A DNA stretch of 52,678 nt from Zygnema circumcarinatum (lineage: Eukaryota; Streptophyta; Zygnematophyceae; Zygnematales; Zygnemataceae). This document shows, piece after piece, positions 1 to 11,229 of the stretch (positions are counted from its first letter, which is position 1; every line of letters begins with the position of its first letter). The translations under genes were made by a program, and so were the position numbers. Location: the NCBI GenBank assembly GCA_037447605.1, contig CM074811.1, forward strand, positions 588,741 to 641,418, given 5' to 3'. A model generated the notes under the pieces. The model was given only the letters and a program-made list of their open reading frames with translations, was not told the DNA's origin and made no database searches.

Positions 1-68
1 CCCCCCCTCTCTCTCTCCCTTCCCCCCTCCTTTCCCTCTCCCTCTCCTTTCCCTCTCTGGAAGCGCAG

Positions 69-270
69 GTGGCTGCCCGATATCCTTATGTTGGCTGCGA
101 GATTTGTGAACGAGCCTCCACCGATTCGGTCCACGGTCACAAAAACGTTCGGAGAGTTCCGCAGAACTCACGCCGACACGTGGGCCCTTCAGCAGCTGCG
201 CTTCACTGAGGAGCAGCTCGAGGTGCTGCACTGCTTTCCTTTTTCCAAGAGCAAAAATTACTCGAAATAA
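69..270 (+). CDS. C-terminal exon of an unidentified gene entering from the left
   Basis: A pyrimidine-rich stretch at 1-60 ends in GCGCAG at 63-68, a good 3' splice site. After one leftover base, an open frame runs from 70 to the TAA at 268-270 and gives about 66 residues. It begins WLPDILMLAARFVNEPPP, contains EFRRTHADTW and FTEEQLEVL, and ends in a basic KSKNYSK tail. The composition is that of amphipathic helices, and the C-terminal helices of a HEAT-repeat protein are possible, but I do not recognise the family. The rest of the gene would lie to the left. The gene would converge on the RUNKEL-type kinase. The splice site and coding character are seen; the identity is open. Confidence 0.5.
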
Positions 271-1592
271 AAAAATATATACATTCATGCACACATCCAT
301 CTCATCGCTTCAGTGAGGGAAATGCATAGCATTAGGGGGTTTGGGTTTCGCATTCCTTGCTTGGGGCATCTAAAAAGATTAATGGGAGCATGGCAGTGTT
401 CAGTAGTGAGGAAGGAGATTTATTTTCTCTCCTCTCCTCTCCTCTCGTCTCTCCCACTCCCCGTCTTTTCCGCTCTCTCGCTGTGTTTGGCCTTTGTAGA
501 GAGGGCCGAAATCAGTGCTGACTTGAAATTTCTGCTGCCTGTGCAGGTCTTGTCGGAGCTGACCCTGTCTCCATCCTACTTCATTTAGGGAGGGCAATGT
601 GTAGTGGCAACGTGAGTAGGGAAGGACAGGGAGAGAGGGAGTGTGGACATGCAAAGAGAGGCTTCAGCGTTCGTTCGAGGTGGGAAAGAAACAAGAGAGG
701 CGAAGGGAGGAGAGTAAGGAGAAGAGGGAGACAGGGTGAGGGGAGATGAGGCGAGAGGAGAGGAAAGGAAAGGAAAGGTAGAAGCGAGTATCTGTCCGTT
801 TTCTATTCGGTTAATGTCATGTACAGTACACATGTGAGGGTTGTAATCTCGTCTGTCTTGCTCTAGTTCTGTTGCAGATGACAGTTGTATGTCAATAGGT
901 TACTGGGCGTATGCACAATTAGGCAGCAAGAGAAGAATGATTTTTTGGAACATGTTTATGTTTCCTTTCTGTGTTGTAAAATTGCTCTCTTCTTTGAAAT
1001 TTGTTGTTGTCAAAAAAAAGTCTTCTTGGCTGGTTTTTTCGTTGTTGTTGCCAGAATTATGCATGTCACGCACACTCACATGCGGTCAACTTCACTTCAG
1101 GTTTGGGGGTCTGATATATTTTTTTGGAATTTTTTTGTGAGTTTCTTTAGCAAACCTATAATTTTAAGTTTGGGAAAAAAGGACGAAATTATTTTTGCTC
1201 CTCCGCGTTATATCCGCATCGTTTCTTGTGATGCTGTACCGTAAAATCGAGAAATCGAACCGTTTTTTACTTAATTTCTCAATGTTTTAACCTACGGTAT
1301 TCAATAGGGTTTAACGTTGAACACTCAAGGTCTTTTTTTTTTTTTTTTGATTTAAGAAATTGAACAACATGAAAAAGAGTTCAAATTCTCAATCTGTCTG
1401 GTCACAATGAGGATTCCAGTGGCAATCGGAGGGATCCTGCTCAACCCCGGCCCGATATTTCTCTTTGTTGTAGTGATTCAGACACGCCTATGGTTGTGCC
1501 TTATGCAGGGCAATTTTGGGATGGCAAAATTCTGTACAAGGGACTTTTAGAGTTTTAAATATTAGAATTAGAAAAGGAGATGTGGCATTGAT

Positions 1593-1782
1593 CTGAAAAC
1601 GTTCTGATAGGGGTTGTCAGACTTAGCAAAAAGTTCTGAAAGCATTACGAAAAAGAAAGTTACGAAAGTACTCCGCTGCAGGCGGATCGCTATCACCGGG
1701 GTACTCGTTTTGGTGACAAACTGACGAACGGACTACTGACGATTTTTAAGTCTGACAACCCCTTATTTCTAAACGTTTCAGA
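1593..1782. mobile_element. Hairpin element with about 33-bp inverted ends (MITE-like)
   Basis: The left arm, about 1593-1625, begins CTGAAAACGTTCTGAT and continues into AGGGGTTGTCAGACTT. The right arm, about 1748-1782, is its near-exact reverse complement: AAGTCTGACAACCCC, then ending AAACGTTTCAG. The arms enclose about 120 bp without coding potential. Terminal inverted repeats on a short non-coding element are typical of miniature inverted-repeat transposable elements. I could not see a clear target-site duplication, so the exact ends are approximate. Confidence 0.55.
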
Positions 1783-1802
1783 GTTAGGGTGCGTATTCAT
1801 GG

Positions 1803-1980
1803 TCCAACTTCATTCATTCATTTATTTGAACGAATGCTGATGAGGTCCTTTGCGACCAGTTAGTTCCTCGTGGTTCCCCATGATGCTGATTTTGTCTATG
1901 TACATTTGATGGCATCATCGCCATCGTGAGATCAATGGCCCATCCTTTGCTTTTCATTCAACTAAATGAATGAAGTTGGA
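1803..1980. mobile_element. Second hairpin element; core repeated at 13330-13414
   Basis: The left arm, about 1803-1829, starts TCCAACTTCATTCATT. The right arm, about 1952-1980, ends AATGAATGAAGTTGGA and is its inverse. The interior at 1843-1938 (AGGTCCTTTGCGACC through CATCGTGAGATCAATG) is clearly related to 13330-13414 inside an intron of the receptor gene. The element is therefore a dispersed non-coding repeat and not a local hairpin only. A non-autonomous DNA transposon is the simplest reading. Confidence 0.55.
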
Positions 1981-2441
1981 ATCTTAGAGCTATCTATGGA
2001 GCTAGGGAGGGAGAGAAAGAGGGGGGTCCGAGAGAAAGAGGAAGGGTTTGGCCCGCCTTATTCAGATCTGAAACAGAGTTGGTCATCCACCAAATCTATC
2101 CTCCTAGCCAGACTCTTTTGCCAGCCACAATGAACAAATAAATGGTTTCTAAATTGGAACCCTCAACGCTGCAGCCCTAGCCTCTAGAACACTAACCCTA
2201 AATTCTATACCCTAATGCCCTCCTTTCCCTCTCCTCTCCCTGCTCGAAGAGAGGAAACACTCTCTAATCTGACCTTTCTAACTACACTACTCCCTCCCCT
2301 CGAGGATAGAATTTAAGATCGGCAATGTAAGTCGACAAAGACAAATGTTGAAAGGCAAAGGTGGGGGACTCTCCCTGAAACATAGTGCCGAGGTTCCCCA
2401 AAAAAAGAGTAAGAAATTTAACCTCACCTCTTTACACTCTG

Positions 2442-5400
2442 CTATAACTGCTCAAGCTCATACGCCACATCGTCCGCAGCCCTAGCGATCCTCTTATCTC
2501 GGTGCTCCCTCAAGCCGATAACAATGTCTCCCACACTCTCAAAGTCTCTCAACAGCCCCTCTACATCGTGCAGCTCATGCTGCTGTTGGAGCTTGAAGGA
2601 GGCTCCCAGAACCTTCAGCAGCTGCAGCTGCAGCTTAGTCACAAGGTCCGGACTATGGCTATGGGTCGGATTCGCCAGGAGGTCCGCAAAGAGGATGGCG
2701 TTCCTTAGTAGGTGGTCCGCTGCTCTTATTAAATGAGCTCGGGAGGAGAGAGACATGACTAAGCAGAGACATTCGCCTGCAGATTCCGCAACGTCTGCAT
2801 CTTCACTGCCGGTGAGCTCTAAGAACAAATCAGCGTGGTTCGCAAAGTCGCCTATATCTTGTATGCAGTTCTCTGCAGCACCCTTCTTCTTCTGATCTCC
2901 TCTCAGTCGTGACCCACCTCCTCCCCCCGAGCTGGAATCTCTCCTCCTGCTACCCTCCCCCCTCTGACTGCTCTCCGTTCTCCCGCTTCTCTCCCTGGCA
3001 GTCTCTTCACCGCCGCTCGGAGCTGTGCTCCCTTGACGATCCCTCTCTAGAAAGAGTTGGCAGAGAGCAAGTATGGGTTGAATGAAGTCATCCATGTCCT
3101 CCTCACATACGCAGTCGAGAAGGTTTCCTAGTTTGTCTACCACCTTCAGTTCTGAAAGCGCTCTCGTTTCTACCTCTGGAGATGAAGCGAGAGCTAAGCA
3201 CAACCTCAAACTGTGAGCGCTGAAACCCGCAGAGTCGGAACACAGTAGTGAGAACAGCTGTGGAGTGAGCTGCAAGCTATCGATATCTCCCTCATGAATC
3301 CATTGATGATCCAAAAGGGCAACAAGAAGCTTCTGGGCATAGAGAGGGATAGGGTCTTCATCCTCCATAATGGCAGGGTATAACGACAGTACTTGCCTCT
3401 TGACAAAGTCTTCTAACTGTACTCTCATCTCATCAAACGAGCCTTCTCCTTCTCCTTGAGGGCGTCCTGCTCCTACCGCTCCGCTCCCTTCTCCCTGATT
3501 ACCTTCATTTCCTGATGCCTTCTCTTCCATCACCTCCTTTACATTCGACCCTGCAGACTTCCCTTCAGGGCCTTCGTCACCAGCTGCAGCAGCTTCTTCT
3601 CCTGGTTGCTTTGCCGATTCTTCCAAGTAGACTCCTAAGATATCGCAGAAAATTTTGAGGCAGAGAAATCGAAGGTCTCCTCCCGATGGGGCCCTCGCAT
3701 GAAGGGCGATGAGATTCCGAATGAGGTGAGTTTGAATGCTGTGTCTATTCAGCAGTAAGAGGCGAGGTTGCTGAGAAAGGACCTCCAAGACATGCATCAC
3801 GGATTGAAGAAATTCCTCCTGCCCCTGCGATCAGGCAGAGGAAAAGTTAAAGGAAAGCATGCGTGCACCCTTCGACATAATTAAACACAACACATATCAT
3901 AGCATAAACATCAATTGAGCAAACCATAAAAGCTACCCATAGCTTTTTAAAGATAGCAGTAGCTTCAATTTCATATCCGAACGTTTCAGTAACGTCACTT
4001 TCAATTTTCAACTTCGACAATTGAATTACCTCCATTCCCCAATCACCACATTGAGCTTAAGCAAATAATAGACATACCTGAAACGGAGCCATGCGTCCCA
4101 AGAAGCTTGCCAGGTGTCTCACTACCTCCTCATCCACCACTCTCCCCCTGCATGTTCCGCTTGTGATTAAATGGAGCAGAACGGGGAACAATGCCAATGA
4201 GCTTTTCAGCTGCTGCTGAGCTCCTAAAGCAGCACCCACTCCCACAGTTCCCTTCCTTCCCAGAGTTCCCCCAGAAGCTGCTTTCCCAACTCTTTCCATG
4301 TCAGCAACTATTCGAGCCAAGATGGGATGAACAGAATCCACCATAGTTTGAATGAGGAAGTCGACACAACCCCGGACGTACTCATCCTTCTCGCGATTTA
4401 ATCTCTCCAGAGCTGGAATGAGTCTACTATTACAGCAGGCAAGCAGAAACTTATAGTCCGTTCTACATAATAAAGCAGCACATAGAGCAGCTTTCCCTCG
4501 GATAACCTCCGATGCGTTGTCCAAAAGGGACACAACAGTGGGTATGAACACCTTATCCTCTATTAACTGGGAAAGGTTTTTCCCAACTGCAGATGACCCC
4601 CCTCCGGCAGATAGACCCAAGTTGATGATATTGATATGAATCTGCTGCTCTCGAACTGTGCCTTTTGCTAACCCTCCTAGAAGCTCCTTCACTCCCAGCT
4701 TTTCAATACCTGTTTGATTCCAAGACGACCCAAATCTAAGGATTCGAACGAGACTGTTTCCAGCAGTCAACTTCAAGTGTTCTTGCTTTGAATTTGCATG
4801 ACGGTAGATCTGGCAGAGGTTGGTTATAACTTCCGCGCTTGCAAAACGAGCAGCCCATTCTCCACCTTCACTGGACACATTCTCAATGGTTTTCACAGCG
4901 TAATGCTGAGTTACCTCGTCTTCCCCTTTCTTTAACATCTCTGTGACTAACGAGATAGTCGTAGCAGGCACCTGTAGGAGCCCAAAAATCGACCAGGAGC
5001 ATTAAACATGGAAGCGAGCAAAGGATAGAAAAAAAAGAGGGAAGGAAGATAGAGCAAATAACCACAAAATGGAAAAAGGAAAGAAGAATTTCAGTAAAAT
5101 GGGAACTGCTTTTGTACGAGGTAAGCTACTGTGAGAGATAGAGAGTACCCACCTGCCAGGTTGCTTGCGAAGCTGCCTCTCTTGTCCCTCCAAAGTCAGG
5201 AGTTCCTGCTTTGTTCTGTGTGGCAATGTAGAATATGAGCTCGCCCAAAGATGCCATTGCTCTCCTTCTCAGAACTCTATCCCGAAGACATTCTGACAGT
5301 ACATTCACAATCCCTGAAGCTGCAAGCTCTTCCTGAATGACAGTTGCATGGCGAATCAGAACACCCATGACAACAATTAGCTGCACCCTAAGAGTGGGGA

Positions 5401-8400
5401 GTTTTGAAGTCCGAAGCAGCTTCACTAAGAAGTGCATCAAAGAGCTGTTGATCAAAAGGTTTGCGACGTTCCGATTAGAACAGACAGTCTCGAGATACCG
5501 TAAAATGTTAACTTTCTCCGTCTGAGCTACACTATTGCTTGGAGAGAGTTGCTTCATGATGCTGGCGATGAAATCCTCCACCTGCTCCCTGCTTGCAGCT
5601 ACTAAGGCTTCTGCTGTGAATGGAGGAACAGCCAATTGCCGAGGATCATAACTCGGCTCTGCAAGCTTCTCAATGCGACGATTAAGCATGATTGGTTGCT
5701 TAACTGTCAATTCGGAATCATGCCATAAGAGCTTAGCCAGTGAAAGACCTGCTTCCTTAACTGCACCACCCGCTTTATCTGCCGTTAAAGGAGATGTCTG
5801 CTGCTCCCTCTCCTGCCTTCGTAGTTGATGTATAGGTGGGGTTGAAGGGACCCCTTGGTGCTGAACTTGCGGCTTCTGCATCTTCTTGGCAATTGGAGTT
5901 CCTACTGCTGCCTGAACCCTTCCTGTCAAGCCACTCCCTCCAGAGGGAAGGCCCTTAACCCCAGCAACAAGATTCTCTCTCCCCTTTTCTGCTGCAACAT
6001 TCGGCCCCACATCTCCCGCATCACTGGATGTAGAACTCCGAGAATGATGGGAATGTGAATGGCTGCTGCTTGCTTCCTGAGCTGCAGTGAATGGGCTCGC
6101 CTGTGTTTCAGCTGCAGGTCCTCCCCCCCCCGATTCCCTCTCCTCTTCTGCATCGTTTCCACCCTCTGCTTCAATTGGCCTTTCTGCAAAGTCAAGCTCC
6201 AAGTCATGGTTCTCCAAAGTAATGTCCTCTTCAGAGTTTCCGAGAGTCACTCCCTGACTTTGATATGTACTGTCTTCCGTATCTCTCTGAAGATTGGTCC
6301 GCACAATTCGGGATAACCTCAACACATTAGTATCCGGATTCGTGTTTTGTGAGAGTTCCCTCAGTGGGCGAACCTTTACTTGTCCTTGCCGTTCACTTGC
6401 AGCAGCACCCCCATGGCTATCATCTCCCGTGCCTGCATTTCTATCCACAGTTCTTACATCTCCAAGAGCTACTCTTGTTCCCGAATCTGCCCCAACTCCG
6501 CCCCCTTCTCTATGAGGCGGAGGGGGAGCCCTAATCAGACTCGGAGGGCGCTGCTTTAAGAAGTTTTCTAGAACAGGTTGGTGTGGTAAAGGAAGGGGTT
6601 TAAACGATACTCTCCAAAAGGGATGAGCCCGGAGTTCTTCCCATTGAATACGATGGACTGGGTTTTTTTGAAGAAGCCTAAAGACCAAATCCTGGAATTC
6701 GGGAGATGGGTCCCCTGGTAATGGGGCTGGGGGGTCCGAAAGAATTGAACTTACTAATTGTGCAAAGCTGTTCGAGACAAATGGGGGTCTCCCAGCATAG
6801 CACTCATATACAACGCAGCCAAGGGCCCATAAATCGGATTCAAAAGAGTGGACTCCCCCTTCTTCCAAAAGCTCGGGAGCCATATAGGCAGGTGTTCCTC
6901 GCTTAGCCTGTGGCAACTGAGAATGGAATGACATATAAGAATGTTAGTAGGTGAAACACATGCTTCATATTGCTCAGTGAAAGAGCAGAATTCGAAATGA
7001 TATTCAAATACATCAGGAGTTTCAAGTTCGCAAGGAGGGGAACTGGGAAAGGTGTAAACAATCTCGGAGTGACAAGGCGAGTGTTTCTTCAACAAAAGAC
7101 TCCATCATTAATATGTTTCCTTAAACATAAACGAAATTTTCTTAGAGTTAAACCAGAAGAGTCTGTGAAGGTCCAGAAAAAGAGAGCCAACACTAGCTTT
7201 GCTACAGGCAAGGAGATAAAACTCCACAATTGTCAATGGGATACTGTTTCAAATTTGATTGATTATAAGGTGAATTAGGCCTCCAGCAGAAAGTCACATC
7301 GTGCTCGGGAGGTGAACCAAAATTTTCTATGTTAGAGAAACCCAAAGCTGAATAAGGTTTGGGGTGAGAAACTGCTCGGCTTCACAGTGAGAATGAAGAT
7401 CACCTGTTGTGCAGAAGTTTTGCCAATTTCACTGAGACGTAAGGCAAGTCCGAAGTCGCAGAGCTGTATGGCAACCACCCGTATGAAGAGCTCAGTACAT
7501 ACATAAAAAGACACTATTGAACATTCCAAACTCTTAAACAATCCAACATCATTCCTAGACTGAAAGTTGAGCTCTGGCTAAAGAGCGACTAGCTACCTTG
7601 AGCCGCCCATTCTCGTCCAAGAGAATGTTGGAGGGCTTCAAATCGCAATAGACGACTGAATTTGAATGGAGATACCTGCAATGAAAGGGAAAATAAGCCC
7701 AATCTCGATTGAGAATACTAAACTAGAGGCGCACCGCAGGAAGGAGTTAGTGAGATTGCCATCACATCAAAGAAGGACCCTTGAAGAAAGAAGGTTATGA
7801 TTGGGTGATACTTACTGCAATGCCTTGACTAAATCCCTCGCAAAATCATGGATAGACTCCTCCGGCAGTCGATTGTCCTGCATGATTGATAGGTTCAGTT
7901 TGTGCTTTAGTCAGTGAGGGACCCTTTCAAGATGCTCGTCAACCTCAAATGCTAGATCAGGAGATAGTCTTGAAGTTACAGGAGCAACCCAGAGAGGACT
8001 ATGTGGAAAAACGAGCAAGAGAGGGAACTGAGTCAGATTTTCTATCTACCGAACATTTTCAAACATGAAGCATTTACCTGCCGAAGGAGAGTAAGGAGGT
8101 CCCCGCCAACACAGTATTCCAGAATCAGCCAGAGATGATTTGTGGTTTCATACCTGGCCAAGGAAGGCAGAGCAAAAGTGCAGAGATTAGCAGCAAATAT
8201 GGCAAAGTCGTTTCATTTTAGATTTTTCACCTCTTGACTCTTGACATAGTTACTTGTGCATATTAACAACCGGGGGCTTACCAGGCATAGAACTTGAGGA
8301 CATTGTCGTGATTCAAAGAATGGAGCGTCCGCACCTGTCCAACGTATTGAGAAAGGAACGGAAAAGGATCACGTTTGTGATTAAGGAGAGGCTAGAACTG

Positions 8401-9252
8401 AGCCAAAACTAGCTTCCAAGAGATTTCATTCTTTTCTAGACACGATATCCTGTCAATGCCCTGTTGAATGCCTGATTCAATCAAATAAATTGTAAGAAGA
8501 AAAAAGAGAAGAGACTGATAATTCCAAATACCCACCTCTTGAAGTACTCGGGGCTTCTGGGACTTCTCAACGCTCTTGATTGCATAGTACTGAATAGTTT
8601 TCTTCTTCCGACCTTTATAAACTGTCTGCAAATGAAACAATTTCACTGAATATCATCCACACTATCTACTCTCTGCACAATCTCTTTGGCATATACACGT
8701 TTGTATGCAAAAGGTTTCAGTGTTTGCTTTCTCCTCGTCCGCGAGAGCATGCGGCTGTCGTCTGGGCCGGTTTTTTCTACGTATTGATGTAACACTTATA
8801 GCGTGCACTAGTTCGAAGACCCAAAAACAAAAGCATATAGTATTTGAGATAAATTTCATTCCCTGTCCTAGTTGCACTACCTGAAGCACATAATCTCCTA
8901 TATTTAGAACACGTCGCTACACTGTGCACATTGTTTGGATGCGCATATTCGTATTGGCTTGCAGGATGGTCCCACCAACAATACAAGAGTGAGATTTTTG
9001 AAGCTCTGCTTCTTTTGCTTCTTGAGTTGAGAGAGAGAGGGAGAGGGAGAGAGAAAGAGACTGCATCCCTACCTCGCACTTGAGGAACATTCCTATCAGC
9101 CTACTTTAAGATACTCATTTCACCGACAAAAATATGAAAGCATGACAGATGTGGATGAATGACTGAAGCCTTCCTTTTCGGCTTCTCAGGGGCAGGCAAC
9201 GTACCGAATGTTTCCCTTCTCCTATTTTTCCGCAGAAATGATAGCTGTTCAT
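2442..9252 (-). CDS. RUK: RUNKEL/ULK4-type protein kinase with armadillo-like tail
   Basis: Ten exons: 9252-9205, 8625-8536, 8334-8282, 8153-8078, 7877-7816, 7675-7597, 7463-7404, 6916-5153, 4971-4078, 3824-2442. They sum to 1502 aa plus stop. The kinase domain spans about residues 4-257. It has a glycine loop GEGKHS, then VYKGRKKKTIQYYAIKS with the likely ATP lysine at 33, YCDLKPSN with the catalytic Asp at 121, DFG at 139-141, and GTPAYMAPE. A disordered Ser/Gly-rich region follows. Conserved alpha-helical armadillo-like sequence fills the rest, with landmarks such as LRYLETVCSN and EDPIPLYAQKLL. In Arabidopsis, RUNKEL associates with microtubules and is needed for phragmoplast organisation in cytokinesis; animal ULK4 is related. 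The start ATG opens the conserved MNSYHFCGKIGEG. Exons 8-10 carry most of the protein. The 5' half has small exons that match conserved kinase blocks in frame. Family assignment is secure; function is inferred from orthology. Confidence 0.93.
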
Positions 9253-11229
9253 GTTATCAACATAGAGGAATCACCAACTCGCGCGATCCACTGAACGCTG
9301 AACCTTCTTTTTTCTGGGAATGAAATGAAAAACACAAAACGAGAGTTCGAAATTCACTCCTTTCTTCACTCCCTTCCCGCCTTCAAACGGCCCCTGCTTC
9401 AGCGGCCCTGCAGCTGATCCTGAAGCGCAGTGAGAGCATCAGCGTCCCCTCCCTCTCTTCCTCCTCCTCCCACCAAACGGACGCAACTCATTCCTCTCCT
9501 CCTTGAATAAAAAAAATAGAAGACTCCTTCCTCCTCAAGACTGAGCTTTAGAGTACAGCCGAACAACAATTAACCGAAAAAAACTGCAAAAAATGGAAAA
9601 ACCGCTGCCTAAATACCTATCAAACCCTACCAAACAATGCTGTCGAAGCACTGTTTCACTCACATACTATATCTACAAGACTCCGCAATCAATCGCTTCT
9701 CTCATACGCCACTGAATGCTTTCAATGTCTGCCTCCCTTCCCTTCCCTTTTCTTTGCCCACTATTCTCTCTCTCTCACACTCTCTCCTCTCTTTCTCCTC
9801 TCTCCCTCTCTCTCCCTCTCCCTTCTCCCTTGTTCCCCTCTCTCTCTCTCTCTCGCCCTCTCTCTCTCCCTTCTTGGCACGCTGCAGATTCAAAAGCCGG
9901 AGCTCTGCAGCCTCGCCCTGAATCGCCTCCAAAAGTAGCCGTTAGGTTCAGGAATCTAAACCCATTCTATGCACGCAGTACCGTCCCAGTGAACCGGATG
10001 TCCAGTTCCCTGTCCAACTTTTACAAATTTATCAACAGCGAACGACCCTCTGAACTTCTCCGTTTTGACTTTCATGAACGGTCAGCAGTCAAGAAAGGTC
10101 AAACTCGGACAAGATTCGAGGTACAACACTCGTACTTGGAATAATCTAGTCTGACGTGGCGGAAAAATATTGGATGTGGTCCGTTCAAATAATTTTATTC
10201 TGCTGCCCTAAGGAAGAAAACATTTCGGCCTGACCGGTGCCTCCAACGGCTCTCAGTGAAACTGTGACAGGGATACGCCAACAACCGTTTTACCGTACAT
10301 GCTTGATTTGACACGGATCGCGCCGCTCCATAGAACAGCGTAAAGTTGTCAATTACCCGTGAAACGGATTGCCAGCATGAAGCGGCCACAAGCAGTGGAG
10401 ACGTGTGTTGAAATTGCAAGTTCTATGCTTCATGCTTTCATGTTGTCATGTTTTCGTTGTCAAATCACACATCCATGTTCTGAAATACTTCTTCTTCTAT
10501 TGTGACTTTGTGAGGGCACGTCCGTGACGGTTTGACAGGCAACTTATGTGACGGGGCTTTCGCTGTGACTGTAACAAGCCGACGCTGTGCTGTTAAGCGT
10601 GGAACGGCCCAGCATAGAACTAGTAAGCCAGGCATCCTGGCCCTCTGTCGCAGTGGACGAAAATTACATTCACAACTTTTGCGTGGCTGGCTGCAACCAC
10701 GTCAGCGCATTTCTCATACAGAGCAACACGTGGTTTCTTTGTTGTAATCCATTAGACAAAAATATAGTACATGAATGTGTCCCTTATTTTCGGTGTATGC
10801 CCAGTCTTCACGACCAACAAAAATGCGAGCTTTCAACTTATGACACAATTTTAGAACGAGCAGAACAAGAACAAATTCTTCCTGATAATATTAAACATAC
10901 TATTGGATCTAATGACAACGAAGATCAAGCTGTGGCTATCAGAAAATACAAAGCAGAATTAAGTGGACAGTTTGCCCAAAATACTTTACAAGCACGAGAA
11001 TACAATTGGTTCGGCCCCATTCTTGGCTCCCCAAAAAATAAGAAAAAAAATATGGCAACACTTTCTAAACCCCTATTAATGACAATTTTACCCCTTCCCT
11101 ACTCACATTATGCCCACTAACACGCAGGCAAGGAAAGATGTCGCCTTTGAGCAACATCGAATCCCCATATTATGGGACTCCCCCCCCCCCCCCCTTTCCC
11201 CCCCTTTAGTATTGAGCATGAGAACTCAC
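9253..11229. other. Intergenic: kinase promoter side and receptor 3' side
   Basis: The left part (about 9253-9560) lies upstream of the minus-strand kinase start and should hold its 5' untranslated region and promoter. A CT-rich array occupies about 9765-9870. From about 10760 to 11070 the DNA turns AT-rich and carries part of a 177-codon plus-strand open frame (10587-11120). That frame includes a Glu/Asp/Lys/Gln-rich stretch (for example ILERAEQEQILPDN) that I cannot assign. A C run lies at about 11179-11195, just past the receptor stop codon. No gene is called here. Confidence 0.5.
9765..9870. repeat. CT-rich low-complexity array
   Basis: Irregular CTCTCT/CCCTCT sequence on the plus strand. 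It lies in the intergenic region, unlike most arrays in this window, which are intronic. Confidence 0.8.

Larger units (their letters stand above)
271..2441. other. Intergenic region between convergent genes
   Basis: No convincing gene is seen. The region contains mixed CT/GA-rich sequence (about 415-470 and 605-780), T-rich sequence around 1000-1350 including a T run near 1331-1348, and the two hairpin repeats listed separately at 1593-1782 and 1803-1980. The open frames here, up to 119 codons, are T-rich and lack splice or protein-family support. The right end would be the 3' untranslated region of the minus-strand kinase gene. Confidence 0.6.
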
